64,000 bases of DNA from Kangsaoukella pontilimi (GTDB taxonomy: Bacteria > Pseudomonadota > Alphaproteobacteria > Rhodobacterales > Rhodobacteraceae), in contig NZ_WUPT01000001.1 in the NCBI RefSeq assembly GCF_009830125.1, positions 1,240,001 to 1,304,000 on the forward strand. Direction: 5' to 3'. Position 1 is the first letter of the stretch. Every line of letters begins with the position of its first letter. The position numbers and the translations under genes are program-made. Below the pieces are notes generated by a model. That model was not told where the DNA came from. It searched no databases and worked only from the letters and a program-made list of their open reading frames with translations. Below are positions 26,442-35,752 of this stretch, one piece after another.

Positions 26442-27101
26442 AGAATAGGCCCCTGCGTTGGTCATGTCGGCAAGTTCATCTGCGTCGGGCTCAACTTCAG
26501 CGACCACGCCGCCGAGTCCGGGATGGACGTCCCGACCGAACCCATTCTCTTCGCGAAGGCGACCTCGGCCATCTGCGGCCCCGACGATGACATCATTATT
26601 CCGCGCGGCTCGGAGAAGACCGACTGGGAGGTGGAACTGGGCGTGGTGATCGGCCGCGAAGCGCGCGATGTGGCGGAAGACACGGCGATGGAGCATGTGG
26701 CGGGCTACTGCGTGATCAACGACGTCTCCGAACGCGCCTTTCAACTTGAACATGGCGGCCAGTGGATCAAGGGCAAAAGCGCCGACACATTCGGCCCCAT
26801 CGGCCCATGGCTCGTCACACGCGACGAGGTGCCGGACCCTCAGAACCTTGCCATGTGGCTCGAAGTCGACGGACACCGCTATCAGGACGGCTCGACCCGG
26901 ACGATGATTTTCGGTGTCGCGCATCTGGTCGCCTATATCTCGCGCTTCATGAGCCTTCAGCCGGGCGACATCATCTCGACCGGCACGCCACCGGGCGTGG
27001 GGCTTGGCCAGTCCCCCCAAGTGTTCCTGAAGCCCGGCCAGACGGTCCGTCTGGGCATCGAAGGCCTCGGCCATCAGACGCAGCGCACCCGCGCGGCGTA
27101 G
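26442..27101 (+). pseudogene. 5'-truncated fumarylacetoacetate hydrolase family gene
   Basis: The region encodes the conserved FAH core: GKFICVGLNFSDHAAESG, ILFAKATSAICGP, KTDWEVELGVVIG with the metal-binding Glu residues, GYCVINDVSERAFQLE, GKSADTFGPIGPWLV and ISTGTPPGVGLGQ. Close relatives (acylpyruvate or 2,4-diketo-3-deoxy-L-fuconate hydrolases) have about 60-70 further residues before this point; here they are replaced by sequence antisense to the neighbouring remnant. Upstream in-frame ATGs (26418, 26307) would only add that unrelated tail. All catalytic residues remain, so activity cannot be fully excluded if it is translated. Confidence 0.7.
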
Positions 27102-27118
27102 GCTGACAAGGTCCGAAC

Positions 27119-27141
27119 GCCGGCCGACCGGATCGGCCGGC
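27119..27141 (+). terminator. Hairpin after the FAH remnant
   Basis: Perfect 9-base-pair stem GCCGGCCGA (27119-27127) and TCGGCCGGC (27133-27141), loop CCGGA, 17 bases after the stop at 27101. It is followed by ACCGAAAA and not by a T-run, so termination would be weak. Confidence 0.4.
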
Positions 27142-27187
27142 ACCGAAAACCGATCTCCGCTTAATCCGCGGTAAATGGTTGGTAGGT

Positions 27188-30100
27188 ATGAGCCAGCCAG
27201 CCAATGATCATTCGCGGGTTGTAAGCATGGAGCACGGCCAAGAGAGACGGCGCAGAACCTTGCAGGACACCAAGGCAGCAGGGTCGTCTCAGCCACTCTC
27301 TTTTCAGGACTCTGCCGATGTCCTGATGGTCTGCGCGCAAAGCGCCAACGTGGCCCCATGGGCGGTTGACCCGGTCACTCGCGATGCCTGGTGGAGCGAC
27401 CATTTCTACGCGATGCTTGGCTACGAACGGGATGGGTTCGCGGCGCACTCCCTTGGTTTTAGGGCGCTCATCCATCCCGATGATCTCGAAACCGCTGTAC
27501 GCTCAATGCTCGAGCTGAGCGAAGGCCGCATAGAACACTACCGCACGACTTTCAGACTGAGGCGCAAGGACGGGAACTGGAACTGGTACGAATCCACGGC
27601 GCGGATGACCGAGGGACCTGACGGAAAGCCGCTGATCTGCGGTGGGCTCAAAGACGTTCAATGCCTGAAAGTGGCCGAACTGGAGCGCGACGAGTCACTT
27701 GCCAGAGCCGAGGCCGCGCGCATCGCCTCGGAGGCGTCGGCAGAGGCCGCAGTGGCCGCGAAAGCCAGCGTGAAAGTCCGGGAAAACATGCTGCGCTTGG
27801 CTCTCACCAACGGGAAGCAAACCGCGTGGAGTTCCTGCCGTGAGACTGGCCAGGCCTGGATGATGGACGAAGGCTATGATCTGCTCGGGTATTCGCCGGA
27901 CGAATTCACACCCAATGCGGACGGATGGCGATCCATCACTCATCCCGACGATCTCGACGCGTCGGTCGGGCGCATCAACGAGGCTATCGCCGGTCGCGCG
28001 GACTCCTTCGAAAGCACGCACCGGTTCCGTCACAAGGACGGCACCTATCACTGGTATCGCGTTGTCGGACGCATCCTGACCAGCCAAGACGGTGTGCCGA
28101 CCACGCGGCTGGCAGGGACCATCGCCAACGTCGATGAACTGAAGGAAAACGAACAGCGTGCAGCACTGGCGCGCGAGCAGGCCGAGAATGCGCGCGCCCA
28201 GGCCATCGCGAACGAAGAGATGCTGCGCACATCCGCAAGCTGCGGCGGCATCGGTCCGTGGACGGTTGTTCCGGCGACCGGTGAAGCGTGGATGCTGGAC
28301 GAAACCTATCGTCTGCTTGGCTATGAACCCGGCTCGTTCTCTCCGAAAGCTTCGACCTTGCGCGCTTTGATCCATCCCTACGATCTGAACGAGGCTACCT
28401 CCACAATAGACGCGATGCTTGCGGGAAGCCTCGACGTGTTCGATCGGCATCTGCGCCTTCGCCACGGTGACGGCAGCTATCACTGGTACAAGACCGTCGC
28501 CCGCCGAACCACCCCTGCCACATCGGACACGGCCACCGTAGTATCAGGCACCATCACCGGCATCGATGACCTGAAGCGGAAAGAAACCGAATTGGCGCGG
28601 GCCGTCGAAGAAGCCGAAGATCTGCGCAGGCAGGCGCAACAATCCGCTGAAATCCTGCGTGTCTCCTCCGTCAACAGTGGCGTCGTACCCTGGTTCCGCA
28701 TTCCCGATCTGGATGAATTCTGGTTCAGCGAGAACATTAACCAGCTGTTGGGCTACACCGGTCCGGACCGGGTAACGCTTGAGAAGTGGGTTGCGCGAAT
28801 TCACCCGGAGGACCTTCCCGATGTGATGAAACGGATCGAGGCCGTCGAGAATTTCGAGACCGAGGTCTTCCACGCCGAGTTCAGGACGCAACGCTTCGAC
28901 GGCACCTGGTTCTGGTGCCGGTCCGTGGGTCAGCGCATTCGCAGGACCGCAACCGGTCAGCCGGATATGATATGCGGCAGCCAGTACAGCATCGACGAGT
29001 TGAAGCAGAACGAGATCCGCCAGATGCGCGCGGCCGAAGACCTGCAAAAGGCGAATGCCCGGCTAAGATCGGTGGCAGACAATGCCCCTGCAGGCATCTA
29101 CGAGTACCGGCGCTTTGCCGACGGCAGCTTCCAATTTCCCTATTCGAGCGCCCGGTTCAACGACCTTTTCGGCATCACCGAAGACCAGATCCGCGAAGAC
29201 CCCACCACGATCTTCGCACGCGTTCACCCCGACGACTTTGGCGAACTGGAAAAGTCTATCATCGAGTCCCAGGAAAAACTCATGAACTGGACGCATCGCT
29301 TTCGCGCCATTCATCCCGAACGCGGTTTGCGCTGGCTATCGGGATCGTCGTCTCCCATGGTCATGGCCGACGGCTCGATCGGCTGGACGGGCGTGCTGTC
29401 CGACGTGACAGAAGATGTCGAGCGGGAAAGTGCACTACGCGAAGCCCACGAAACGGCTGAGAAAATGCGGATCGAAAACGAACGCCTCGCGCTTCATGAT
29501 CCCCTGACGAACCTTCCGAACCGCCGGTATTTCGACAAGACATTCGAGGATAGGCAACTCCGGGCAGAGGAAAGCTCTGACGGGGACTTCTGCCTCCTCC
29601 GGATTGATCTCGACAAGTTCAAATACATCAACGACACGCTTGGCCACGACACCGGAGACGCTGCATTGTGCCATGTGGCCGGCATCATCCGTGACTGCAT
29701 CGGCCCCGAAGACTTTGCCGCCCGGATCGGCGGGGACGAATTCTCCGTCATTCTCGCGGCCGGCCGGACAGAAGCAGATGCCGGCGCGCTTGCGACGAAG
29801 ATCAGCGGACTGCTGAGAGAGCCGGTGCAATACGGCACGCGCAAGCTTCACCTCGGCGCCAGCTTCGGGGTGGCGCACACACAAGACCTGGTCAGACATG
29901 GCCGCGACATCGAATTCTTTGCCGATACAGCGCTCTACAAGGCGAAGGAAAACGGACGCAATCGGGTACAGGTCTTTACGCCGGCGCTTCTGAAGAACGT
30001 GATCGAGGACCGCGAACTGAGTGCCGACCTGCAGGACGCGCTCGGGAGCAATGCCTTCGTTCCCTACTTTCAGCCGCAGGTCTCGGCCCGCGACGGAAGC

Positions 30101-30829
30101 CTCGCAGGTATCGAGACGCTGTTGCGCTGGCAGCACCCGCGCCTCGGCCTCCTTGTCCCCGGACGGTTCATCCATCTGGCCGAGCAGATGCGCATCCTCC
30201 CTCAGATCGACATGATCGCGTTCAGGACAGCGCTCGAGTTCCTTTCGGACCTCGAAATGGAAGGATTGTTCGTACCTAAGGCCAGCTTCAACATCAGCTC
30301 CGGTCGCATGCGGGACGCACGCATCGTCGAGGACGCAAGAAGACACGCCGCGATCAGCCGGACCCAGATCGTTTTCGAACTTCTCGAATCCATTCTGGTC
30401 GAAAATGAAAGCGACGAGTTCAAAGCCAACATCAGGGCCGTCAGAGACCTCGGAATTGAAATCGAAGTGGACGATTTCGGCGCGGGTCATGCGTCGATCA
30501 TCTCGATCATGGAAATCGCGCCATCCGCGCTCAAGATCGACCGAAGACTGGTACAGCCGATCTCGGAACATCAGAAGCATCTCGATGTCATCAAAGGTGT
30601 CATCAAGATCGCCAAGTCCCTCGGTGTCTCGACCACCGCGGAAGGCGTCGAAACGGCGGAACAGGCTCGTCTCCTGACAGAGGCTGGCTGCCAAACGCTG
30701 CAGGGGTACCACTTCGCCCGGCCGCTTTCGCCCCACGACCTGCGCGCGCTACTCATCGCCCGGAAGAACGATCCGGACCATGGCTGGCAGGTGCCGGCGC
30801 GGGAAGCGGACACGCTGCGGATCGCCTGA
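27188..30829 (+). CDS. Cytosolic multi-PAS GGDEF-EAL cyclic-di-GMP protein
   Basis: About 1213 residues with no membrane segment. Five PAS domains come first (about residues 45-150, 195-320, 340-465, 485-610, 620-745). The first four end in similar blocks (WNWYESTARM, YHWYRVVGRI, YHWYKTVARR, WFWCRSVGQR) and so arose by duplication. A GGDEF domain follows with an intact IGGDEF at about 847-852; the Arg of the RxxD product-inhibition site is missing (GPED). The EAL domain reads ETL in place of EAL, but the metal and base residues look present (NISS, FELLES, DDFGAG, LKIDRR, AEGVETAEQ). Both cyclase and phosphodiesterase activity are possible. I use ATG 27188; a TTG at 27179 would add three residues. 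Confidence 0.9.
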   Translation: MSQPANDHSRVVSMEHGQERRRRTLQDTKAAGSSQPLSFQDSADVLMVCAQSANVAPWAVDPVTRDAWWSDHFYAMLGYERDGFAAHSLGFRALIHPDDLETAVRSMLELSEGRIEHYRTTFRLRRKDGNWNWYESTARMTEGPDGKPLICGGLKDVQCLKVAELERDESLARAEAARIASEASAEAAVAAKASVKVRENMLRLALTNGKQTAWSSCRETGQAWMMDEGYDLLGYSPDEFTPNADGWRSITHPDDLDASVGRINEAIAGRADSFESTHRFRHKDGTYHWYRVVGRILTSQDGVPTTRLAGTIANVDELKENEQRAALAREQAENARAQAIANEEMLRTSASCGGIGPWTVVPATGEAWMLDETYRLLGYEPGSFSPKASTLRALIHPYDLNEATSTIDAMLAGSLDVFDRHLRLRHGDGSYHWYKTVARRTTPATSDTATVVSGTITGIDDLKRKETELARAVEEAEDLRRQAQQSAEILRVSSVNSGVVPWFRIPDLDEFWFSENINQLLGYTGPDRVTLEKWVARIHPEDLPDVMKRIEAVENFETEVFHAEFRTQRFDGTWFWCRSVGQRIRRTATGQPDMICGSQYSIDELKQNEIRQMRAAEDLQKANARLRSVADNAPAGIYEYRRFADGSFQFPYSSARFNDLFGITEDQIREDPTTIFARVHPDDFGELEKSIIESQEKLMNWTHRFRAIHPERGLRWLSGSSSPMVMADGSIGWTGVLSDVTEDVERESALREAHETAEKMRIENERLALHDPLTNLPNRRYFDKTFEDRQLRAEESSDGDFCLLRIDLDKFKYINDTLGHDTGDAALCHVAGIIRDCIGPEDFAARIGGDEFSVILAAGRTEADAGALATKISGLLREPVQYGTRKLHLGASFGVAHTQDLVRHGRDIEFFADTALYKAKENGRNRVQVFTPALLKNVIEDRELSADLQDALGSNAFVPYFQPQVSARDGSLAGIETLLRWQHPRLGLLVPGRFIHLAEQMRILPQIDMIAFRTALEFLSDLEMEGLFVPKASFNISSGRMRDARIVEDARRHAAISRTQIVFELLESILVENESDEFKANIRAVRDLGIEIEVDDFGAGHASIISIMEIAPSALKIDRRLVQPISEHQKHLDVIKGVIKIAKSLGVSTTAEGVETAEQARLLTEAGCQTLQGYHFARPLSPHDLRALLIARKNDPDHGWQVPAREADTLRIA

Positions 30830-30858
30830 GTTTCTGCTTGCACGCGCCGCGGCGCACC

Positions 30859-30887
30859 TTGCCAATTCAAGCTCCTTCGCACATATT
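30859..30887 (+). promoter_or_regulatory. Probable promoter of soxGH
   Basis: TTGCCA (30859-30864), 17-base spacer, CATATT (30882-30887), about 33 bases before the soxG-like start. The ATTC-N8-GAAT site begins inside the -10 element, a good position for repression. Confidence 0.5.
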
Positions 30888-30900
30888 CAAACCAACGAAT
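30885..30900. promoter_or_regulatory. Probable SoxR operator (ATTC-N8-GAAT) at soxG
   Basis: ATTC at 30885-30888, eight bases, GAAT at 30897-30900, within a larger dyad ATTCAAA ... TTTGAAT (30885-30906). The same motif precedes soxB and soxX and, with one mismatch, lies between soxV and soxS. It overlaps the -10 region of the promoter. Confidence 0.65.
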
Positions 30901-30920
30901 TTGAATGACGGGAGGAGAGA

Positions 30921-31826
30921 ATGAACAGACGCGAGTTGATGACGGGCGCGCTTGCACTCGGTGCGGCGGGACTTCCGATGCAGAGCTTCGCGCGCGTGTC
31001 GCTAGGCTCCGGCACCCTGACCACGGTCAGCGATGGTAACCTTGTTCTTCCGGCCGGTTTCCTCTTCGATACGATGCCGCAAGACGAGCTGCCCGCCCTT
31101 CGCGAACGCTTCGGCCTGACCGGTGACCAGCTCACACCCGAATGCAATCTGGCGCTTTATCAGGACGGTGAACGAACGGTGCTGTTCGACGTGGGCAGCG
31201 GCCCCGATTTCATGCCGAGCGCAGGCATCCTGACCGACAGTCTCGACGCGCTCGGCCTCGCGCCCGAGGATATCACGCATGTGCTCTTCACCCATGCACA
31301 TCCCGATCACATCTGGGGCCTGCTCGACGATTTCGGTGATCCGCTTTTCACCGAGGCAAGCTACATGATGGGCCGTGCCGAATGGGATTACTGGTATGAC
31401 CCGAACACGGTCGACACGATCAGAGAGGATCGGGCCGCATTCGCCGTCGGCGCACGCCGCCGCATGGAGCTGATCGAGGACGCGGTCGAATTCTTTGATG
31501 ACGGCGACGAGGTGCTTCCCGGCATCGCGGCCATCGCAACCTATGGCCACACGCCGGGGCATATGTCCTTCGAGATCCGTCAGGGAGATGACGCGGCACT
31601 CGTCGTGGGCGATGCGATCGGCAATCACCATTTGGCCTTCGCCCGGCCCGACTGGGCCAGCGGCGCAGATCAGGACACGGACGCGGCGATCACGGCCCGG
31701 CTACGGCTTCTGGACCGGCTGGCAAGCGAGCAGATGCGGATGGTCGGCTTCCATCTGCCGGACGGCGGCATGGGCCGGGTCGAGCGTGCGGACGGGGCCT
31801 ATCGTTTCGTATCGGACGCGTCATGA
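30921..31826 (+). CDS. soxG: Exported metallo-beta-lactamase fold hydrolase, SoxG-like
   Basis: A 301-residue MBL-fold hydrolase with a twin-arginine signal (MNRRELMTGALALGAAGLPM). The complete zinc motif HAHPDH (about residues 122-127), GHTPGHM and the Asp of VVGDAIGNHH are present, so it should bind two metals. GGGAGGA precedes the ATG. In Paracoccus-type sox loci soxG and soxH encode two such periplasmic hydrolases near soxF. Here they sit on the opposite strand, controlled by a SoxR-type site. Their reaction is not established. The symbol rests on position, size and fold. Confidence 0.75.
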   Translation: MNRRELMTGALALGAAGLPMQSFARVSLGSGTLTTVSDGNLVLPAGFLFDTMPQDELPALRERFGLTGDQLTPECNLALYQDGERTVLFDVGSGPDFMPSAGILTDSLDALGLAPEDITHVLFTHAHPDHIWGLLDDFGDPLFTEASYMMGRAEWDYWYDPNTVDTIREDRAAFAVGARRRMELIEDAVEFFDDGDEVLPGIAAIATYGHTPGHMSFEIRQGDDAALVVGDAIGNHHLAFARPDWASGADQDTDAAITARLRLLDRLASEQMRMVGFHLPDGGMGRVERADGAYRFVSDAS

Positions 31827-32776
31827 TGCGCCTGGTCGTTCCCGCCCTTCTGGCACTGACCGTCGGCGCGCCCTCTTTCGCAAGCGAGGATATTCCAGAC
31901 CAATATCCGGGCTCGGCGCTGTACCAAAAACCGGTCGAGGTGATCCCACATGTGTGGTCGGCCATCGGCGCGACCGCGCCGCCCACCTACGAGAATCACG
32001 GTCACAACAACAATCTCAGCTTCATCGTGACCGGCGACGGCGTCGTTGTCGTGAATGGCGGCGCCGCGTATGAGCTGGCCAAGGCGCTTCATGACGAGAT
32101 CCGGTCCATCACCGATCAGCCGGTCCGCCTTGTCATCAACGAGAACGGTCAGGGCCACGCGATGCTCGGCAACTCCTATTGGGCCGAGCAAGGCGTGCCG
32201 ATCCTCGCCCATGAGGACGCAGCCGAGGAATTCGCCGATTACGGGATGCAATCGCTCCAGCAGCACCAGCGGGTGCTGCGCGAGAAGGCCGAGGGCACCA
32301 CTCTGGTCGGCCCGACCGAGACCTTCGAAGACAGCTACCGGATCGAGATGGGCGATTTCCGGATCGAGGTTCTGCATCTCGGCCCGGCGCACAGCCCCGG
32401 AGATATTTCCGTCTGGCTGCCGGACCAGAGCCTCGTCATCGCGGGCGACATGGCATTCCACGAGCGCATGCTCCCTATTTTCGAGCATACGATCACAGCT
32501 GACTGGATCGACACGTGGGAAAATGCCTTTGAACCTCTCGGCGCGACCTACGTCATCCCCGGCCACGGCCATCCGACAAATATGGCGCAGGTCCGGCGGT
32601 ATACCCATGACTACCTCGTCTATCTCCGCGCGCGTATCCGCGAGCATCTCGACGAAGGGGGCGACCTGACCGAAGCCTATTACGTCGACCAGTCGCCTTT
32701 CGCGCATCTGGACACCTTCGAGGAGCTGGCGACGCGCAATGCCGGGCGCGTCTACGAACAGATGGAATGGGAGTGA
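31823..32776 (+). CDS. soxH: Exported MBL-fold protein lacking the HxHxDH zinc motif, SoxH-like
   Basis: 317 residues with a Sec signal (MMRLVVPALLALTVGAPSFA). The fold is that of SoxH-type MBL hydrolases: NNNLSFIVTGDGVVVVNGG, LHLGPAHSPGDISVWLPDQ, VIAGDMAFHERM and YVIPGHGHPT. Where the family has H-x-H-x-D-H, this protein reads NENGQGHAMLGN, so at least three of the four metal-1 and bridging residues are gone, while the later His/Asp/His remain. It may bind a single metal, use another chemistry, or be a non-hydrolytic binding protein. The start overlaps the soxG stop (ATGATG). Confidence 0.72.
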   Translation: MMRLVVPALLALTVGAPSFASEDIPDQYPGSALYQKPVEVIPHVWSAIGATAPPTYENHGHNNNLSFIVTGDGVVVVNGGAAYELAKALHDEIRSITDQPVRLVINENGQGHAMLGNSYWAEQGVPILAHEDAAEEFADYGMQSLQQHQRVLREKAEGTTLVGPTETFEDSYRIEMGDFRIEVLHLGPAHSPGDISVWLPDQSLVIAGDMAFHERMLPIFEHTITADWIDTWENAFEPLGATYVIPGHGHPTNMAQVRRYTHDYLVYLRARIREHLDEGGDLTEAYYVDQSPFAHLDTFEELATRNAGRVYEQMEWE

Positions 32777-32895
32777 AAAGGAACAGCGGTTCCCCTGCGG
32801 GCCACCTGCTCGAACCGCCGTTTCTACATGCGCGCATTTCGGAACAATTGTTTCTCTTGGCGATGCATCATGGAATTTCGTCCCGACCGCTCAGC

Positions 32896-32924
32896 TTGAC
32901 TTGAGGGCAATCGGAACGCATTTC
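32896..32924 (+). promoter_or_regulatory. Possible promoter of the YeeE/YedE gene
   Basis: TTGACT (32896-32901), 17 bases, CATTTC (32919-32924). The -10 is poor. It lies in the 178-base gap between soxH and the transporter gene, which also contains the palindrome AACAATTGTT at 32843-32852. No ATTC-N8-GAAT site was seen here. Confidence 0.3.
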
Positions 32925-32954
32925 CCGGTCGATTGACTAAGACCGGGTCGAACC

Positions 32955-34004
32955 ATGCTGCTTGAGCTTTACGATTTCGGCGTTGAGACGCGCATCCTGC
33001 ATCTCCTTGCAGGTCTGGCGCTTGGCCTTGTGTTCGGGGTCGCCGCGCAGATCTCTCGCTTCTGTCTCCGGCGTGCCGTCGCAGGCCCGCGCGCAGAGCG
33101 CGGTGAGGCCGGAGCTGTCTGGCTGACGGCCCTCGCGACGGCCATCGTCGCCTTCGGCGCGGTCTCGGCATTCGGTCTTGTCGATATCTCCGAGCACCGT
33201 TTCGCATCGGCAAACCTGCCCATCGCCGCCCTCGTTCTTGGCGGACTGGCCTTTGGCGTCGGCATGGTCCTGACGCGCGGCTGCGTGTCCCGGCTGACTG
33301 TCCTGTCGGCCACGGGCAACCTGCGCGCGGTCCTCGTTCTGGCCGCCTTCGCGGTCACGGCTCACGCCATGCTCAAGGGCGTGCTGGCTCCTGTCCGCAC
33401 CTCCATCGGCGCCCTGTCCATCGACGCGCCCTTTGCAAGCCTTGCAGCGACGCCAATAGGCCTTGCGGTTCTTCTAGCTCCGGTGGCAGCACTTGCAGGT
33501 TATCTGACCTGGCAAAGCCGCGCCTCGGCCCTGCGCCTCGTGCTCGGCGGTGTCATCGGCCTTGTTGCTGTTGCGGGCTGGGCCACGACCAGCGTGCTGC
33601 TCTTCGACGAGTTCGACCCGCTGACCGTTCAGACCGCCGCGTTCACTCTGCCGTGGAGCGACACGCTGTTCTGGGTCATCGCCGCGACGGCGATCCCCGC
33701 GGGCTTTGGCGTCGGCTTCATTGGCGGCGTTCTCGGTGGCAGCTTCCTCAGCGCAGCCGCGCGGGGCGAATTGCAGCTTCAGTCCTTCGAGAGCCCGCAG
33801 CAGACGCTCAGCTACCTCGCGGGCGGCGCGCTTATGGGCTTCGGCGGCGTTCTCGCCGGCGGATGCACGGTGGGTGCGGGCCTGTCGGGCGTCGCCACGG
33901 GCAGCATCGCCGCGATCATCGCGCTTCTGTCGATCGCAATTGGCGGATGGGCGGCGTCGGCCGGCGCGCTCCGTATCGGTCGCGCCCTGCCCGCCGCAGC
34001 CTGA
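32955..34004 (+). CDS. YeeE/YedE family sulfur-compound transporter
   Basis: A 349-residue inner-membrane protein with about nine hydrophobic segments. The conserved cysteines that pass thiosulfate or other sulfur species in this family are in ISRFCLRRA (about residue 36), TRGCVSRLTVLSATGNLRA (about 115) and GGCTVGAGLSGVATGS (about 305). It is one of two YeeE/YedE transporters flanking the sox genes; the other is at 46815 and they differ considerably. A role in moving thiosulfate or zero-valent sulfur across the inner membrane is likely. It is convergent with hemA, 7 bases apart. Confidence 0.87.
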   Translation: MLLELYDFGVETRILHLLAGLALGLVFGVAAQISRFCLRRAVAGPRAERGEAGAVWLTALATAIVAFGAVSAFGLVDISEHRFASANLPIAALVLGGLAFGVGMVLTRGCVSRLTVLSATGNLRAVLVLAAFAVTAHAMLKGVLAPVRTSIGALSIDAPFASLAATPIGLAVLLAPVAALAGYLTWQSRASALRLVLGGVIGLVAVAGWATTSVLLFDEFDPLTVQTAAFTLPWSDTLFWVIAATAIPAGFGVGFIGGVLGGSFLSAAARGELQLQSFESPQQTLSYLAGGALMGFGGVLAGGCTVGAGLSGVATGSIAAIIALLSIAIGGWAASAGALRIGRALPAAA

Positions 34005-34011
34005 TCCCGCG

Positions 34012-35229
34012 TTACTGAGCCGCCATCGGGAGGCGCGCCAACTGGCATTCTGTCCAGAGTGCCTCCAACGCGCCGATCAGCCGGTCGATATCTTCTGCCG
34101 AGTGGACAGGTGACGGCGTGATCCGCAGACGCTCGGTCCCCTTCGGCACGGTCGGATAGTTGATCGGCTGAATGTAGATGCCGTGATCCGCCAGAAGCCG
34201 ATCCGAGATGAACCGGCATTTCACCGGGTCTCCGACCATCACCGGGATGATATGGCTCGGGTTCTCGATATGGGGCAGACCGATCCCGTCGAGCCGCGCT
34301 CTTACCTCGGCCACCCGGTCCTGATGGGCCTGGCGCTCAGCGATGCTTTCTTTCAGATGCCGGATCGAAGCCGCCGCCCCTGCCGCGACGGCGGGCGGAA
34401 GAGCCGTGGTGAAGATGAAGCCGCTGGCGAAAGACCGCACGAAATCGCAAAGCGCCGCCGAAGACGCGATATAGCCGCCCATGACCCCGAATGCCTTTCC
34501 GAGGGTCCCTTCGATCACGGTCAGGCGGTCCATCAGCCCTTCGCGTTCGGCAACGCCGCCGCCGCGCGGACCGTAGAGCCCAACAGCATGCACCTCGTCC
34601 AGATAGGTCATGGCACCATAGCGGTCCGCGAGATCGCAGATCTCGGCGATGGGTGCGATGTCGCCATCCATGGAATAGACGCTCTCGAAGGCGATCAGCT
34701 TGGGCTGATTGGCGGGAATCGCCTGAAGTTTCGCCTCCAAATCCTCAAGATCATTGTGTTTCCAGATGACCTTTTGCGCACGTGAATGCCGGATACCTTC
34801 AATCATCGAAGCATGATTCAGCGCATCCGACAAAACCACGAGACCCGGAATCCGCGAACAGAGCGTGCCGAGCGCCGCCCAGTTCGAGACATAGCCGGAG
34901 GTGAACAGAAGCGCCGCCTCCTTGCCGTGCAGGTCGGCCAGTTCGGCTTCCAGAAGGACATGGTCATGGGTCGTGCCCGAGATGTTGCGGGTGCCCCCCG
35001 CACCCGCGCCGGTTCGATCCAGCGCCTCGTGCATAGCGTCCAGAACCTTGGGGTGCTGGCCCATGCCCAGGTAGTCGTTCGAGCACCAGATCGTCACCTC
35101 GCCCGGCCCGTTGTGGCACGTCGCCGCCGGAAAGGCGCCATTGTGCCGCTCAAGCTCGGCAAAGTGGCGATAGTTGCCCTCGTCTTTCAGACGCGTCAGT
35201 TCCTCGGCGAAAAAGTCTTGGTAGTTCAT
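34012..35229 (-). CDS. hemA: 5-aminolevulinate synthase
   Basis: A 405-residue PLP enzyme of the alpha-oxoamine synthase family that condenses glycine and succinyl-CoA. It starts [20 protein letters not shown], as alphaproteobacterial HemA does. Visible motifs are TWCSND-like [40 protein letters not shown] and the PLP Lys in [15 protein letters not shown] (about residue 248). ATG 35229 lies only 8 bases after the DUF302 gene stop, so it is probably transcribed as the last gene of the soxBCDEF unit. That placement would tie heme supply to the four multi- or mono-heme Sox cytochromes. Whether it is the only ALAS of the genome cannot be seen. Confidence 0.93.
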   Translation of the reverse strand: MNYQDFFAEELTRLKDEGNYRHFAELERHNGAFPAATCHNGPGEVTIWCSNDYLGMGQHPKVLDAMHEALDRTGAGAGGTRNISGTTHDHVLLEAELADLHGKEAALLFTSGYVSNWAALGTLCSRIPGLVVLSDALNHASMIEGIRHSRAQKVIWKHNDLEDLEAKLQAIPANQPKLIAFESVYSMDGDIAPIAEICDLADRYGAMTYLDEVHAVGLYGPRGGGVAEREGLMDRLTVIEGTLGKAFGVMGGYIASSAALCDFVRSFASGFIFTTALPPAVAAGAAASIRHLKESIAERQAHQDRVAEVRARLDGIGLPHIENPSHIIPVMVGDPVKCRFISDRLLADHGIYIQPINYPTVPKGTERLRITPSPVHSAEDIDRLIGALEALWTECQLARLPMAAQ

Positions 35230-35237
35230 AGTCCGTC

Positions 35238-35669
35238 CTAGCCTTCGGCCGCCTCTGCGATGATGGCATCCAGCATCGCCTCGACCTTGTCCATCGGCCC
35301 GTCCGGATAGTCGCGCCGTCCAATCATGACCCCGTCTTCGGTCTCGGCAACGAATATCCCGTAGGGGCAGTGGGCGATATTCATCGGATCTTCCTCCATC
35401 ACCTCGCGGCTGATGACGGCCGAGCAAAAGACGAAGATGTCCGCGTTCTTGAAGAGCATAACATCGCTGCCGACATCCTCGCCGGTGCGATTGAGCATGT
35501 CACCCACGTGGCTCACATAGTCGATCACAAGCCCCTGCCCCACGATTGCCGTCTCGACCGCGAAAGTCGCGTCTTCGAAGCTACCGTTGAATGGGACCGA
35601 GACCGCCTCTTCGGCGGTGGCCATTGCGGGTACGGTCAGAGCGAGCGTCAGAAAAAGATGCTTCAGCAT
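35238..35669 (-). CDS. Exported DUF302 domain protein
   Basis: 143 residues with a Sec signal ([20 protein letters not shown]). The mature part is a DUF302 fold: [30 protein letters not shown] near residues 30-60 (helix and strand), [14 protein letters not shown] and the glycine/proline block [13 protein letters not shown]. Two cysteines (about 87 and 104) are conserved in DUF302 and may bind metal, heme or sulfur. DUF302 proteins recur in sulfur-oxidation loci, but their role is not known. It lies between soxF and hemA, after an intercistronic hairpin. Confidence 0.75.
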   Translation of the reverse strand: MLKHLFLTLALTVPAMATAEEAVSVPFNGSFEDATFAVETAIVGQGLVIDYVSHVGDMLNRTGEDVGSDVMLFKNADIFVFCSAVISREVMEEDPMNIAHCPYGIFVAETEDGVMIGRRDYPDGPMDKVEAMLDAIIAEAAEG

Positions 35670-35706
35670 GGTGGTTCTCCTCTCTCTGTCCTTCTTACAA
35701 AGTTTG

Positions 35707-35744
35707 GGCGGGCCGGTATTTGATCCTGATCATGCCGGCCCGCC
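35707..35744 (-). terminator. Hairpin between soxF and the DUF302 gene
   Basis: Perfect 10-base-pair stem GGCGGGCCGG (35707-35716) and CCGGCCCGCC (35735-35744), 18-base loop, 8 bases after the soxF stop. On the minus strand it is followed by CAAACTTTG, so read-through into the DUF302 and hemA genes is likely and the structure may set their level. Confidence 0.5.
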
Positions 35745-35752
35745 TGTGGGTC

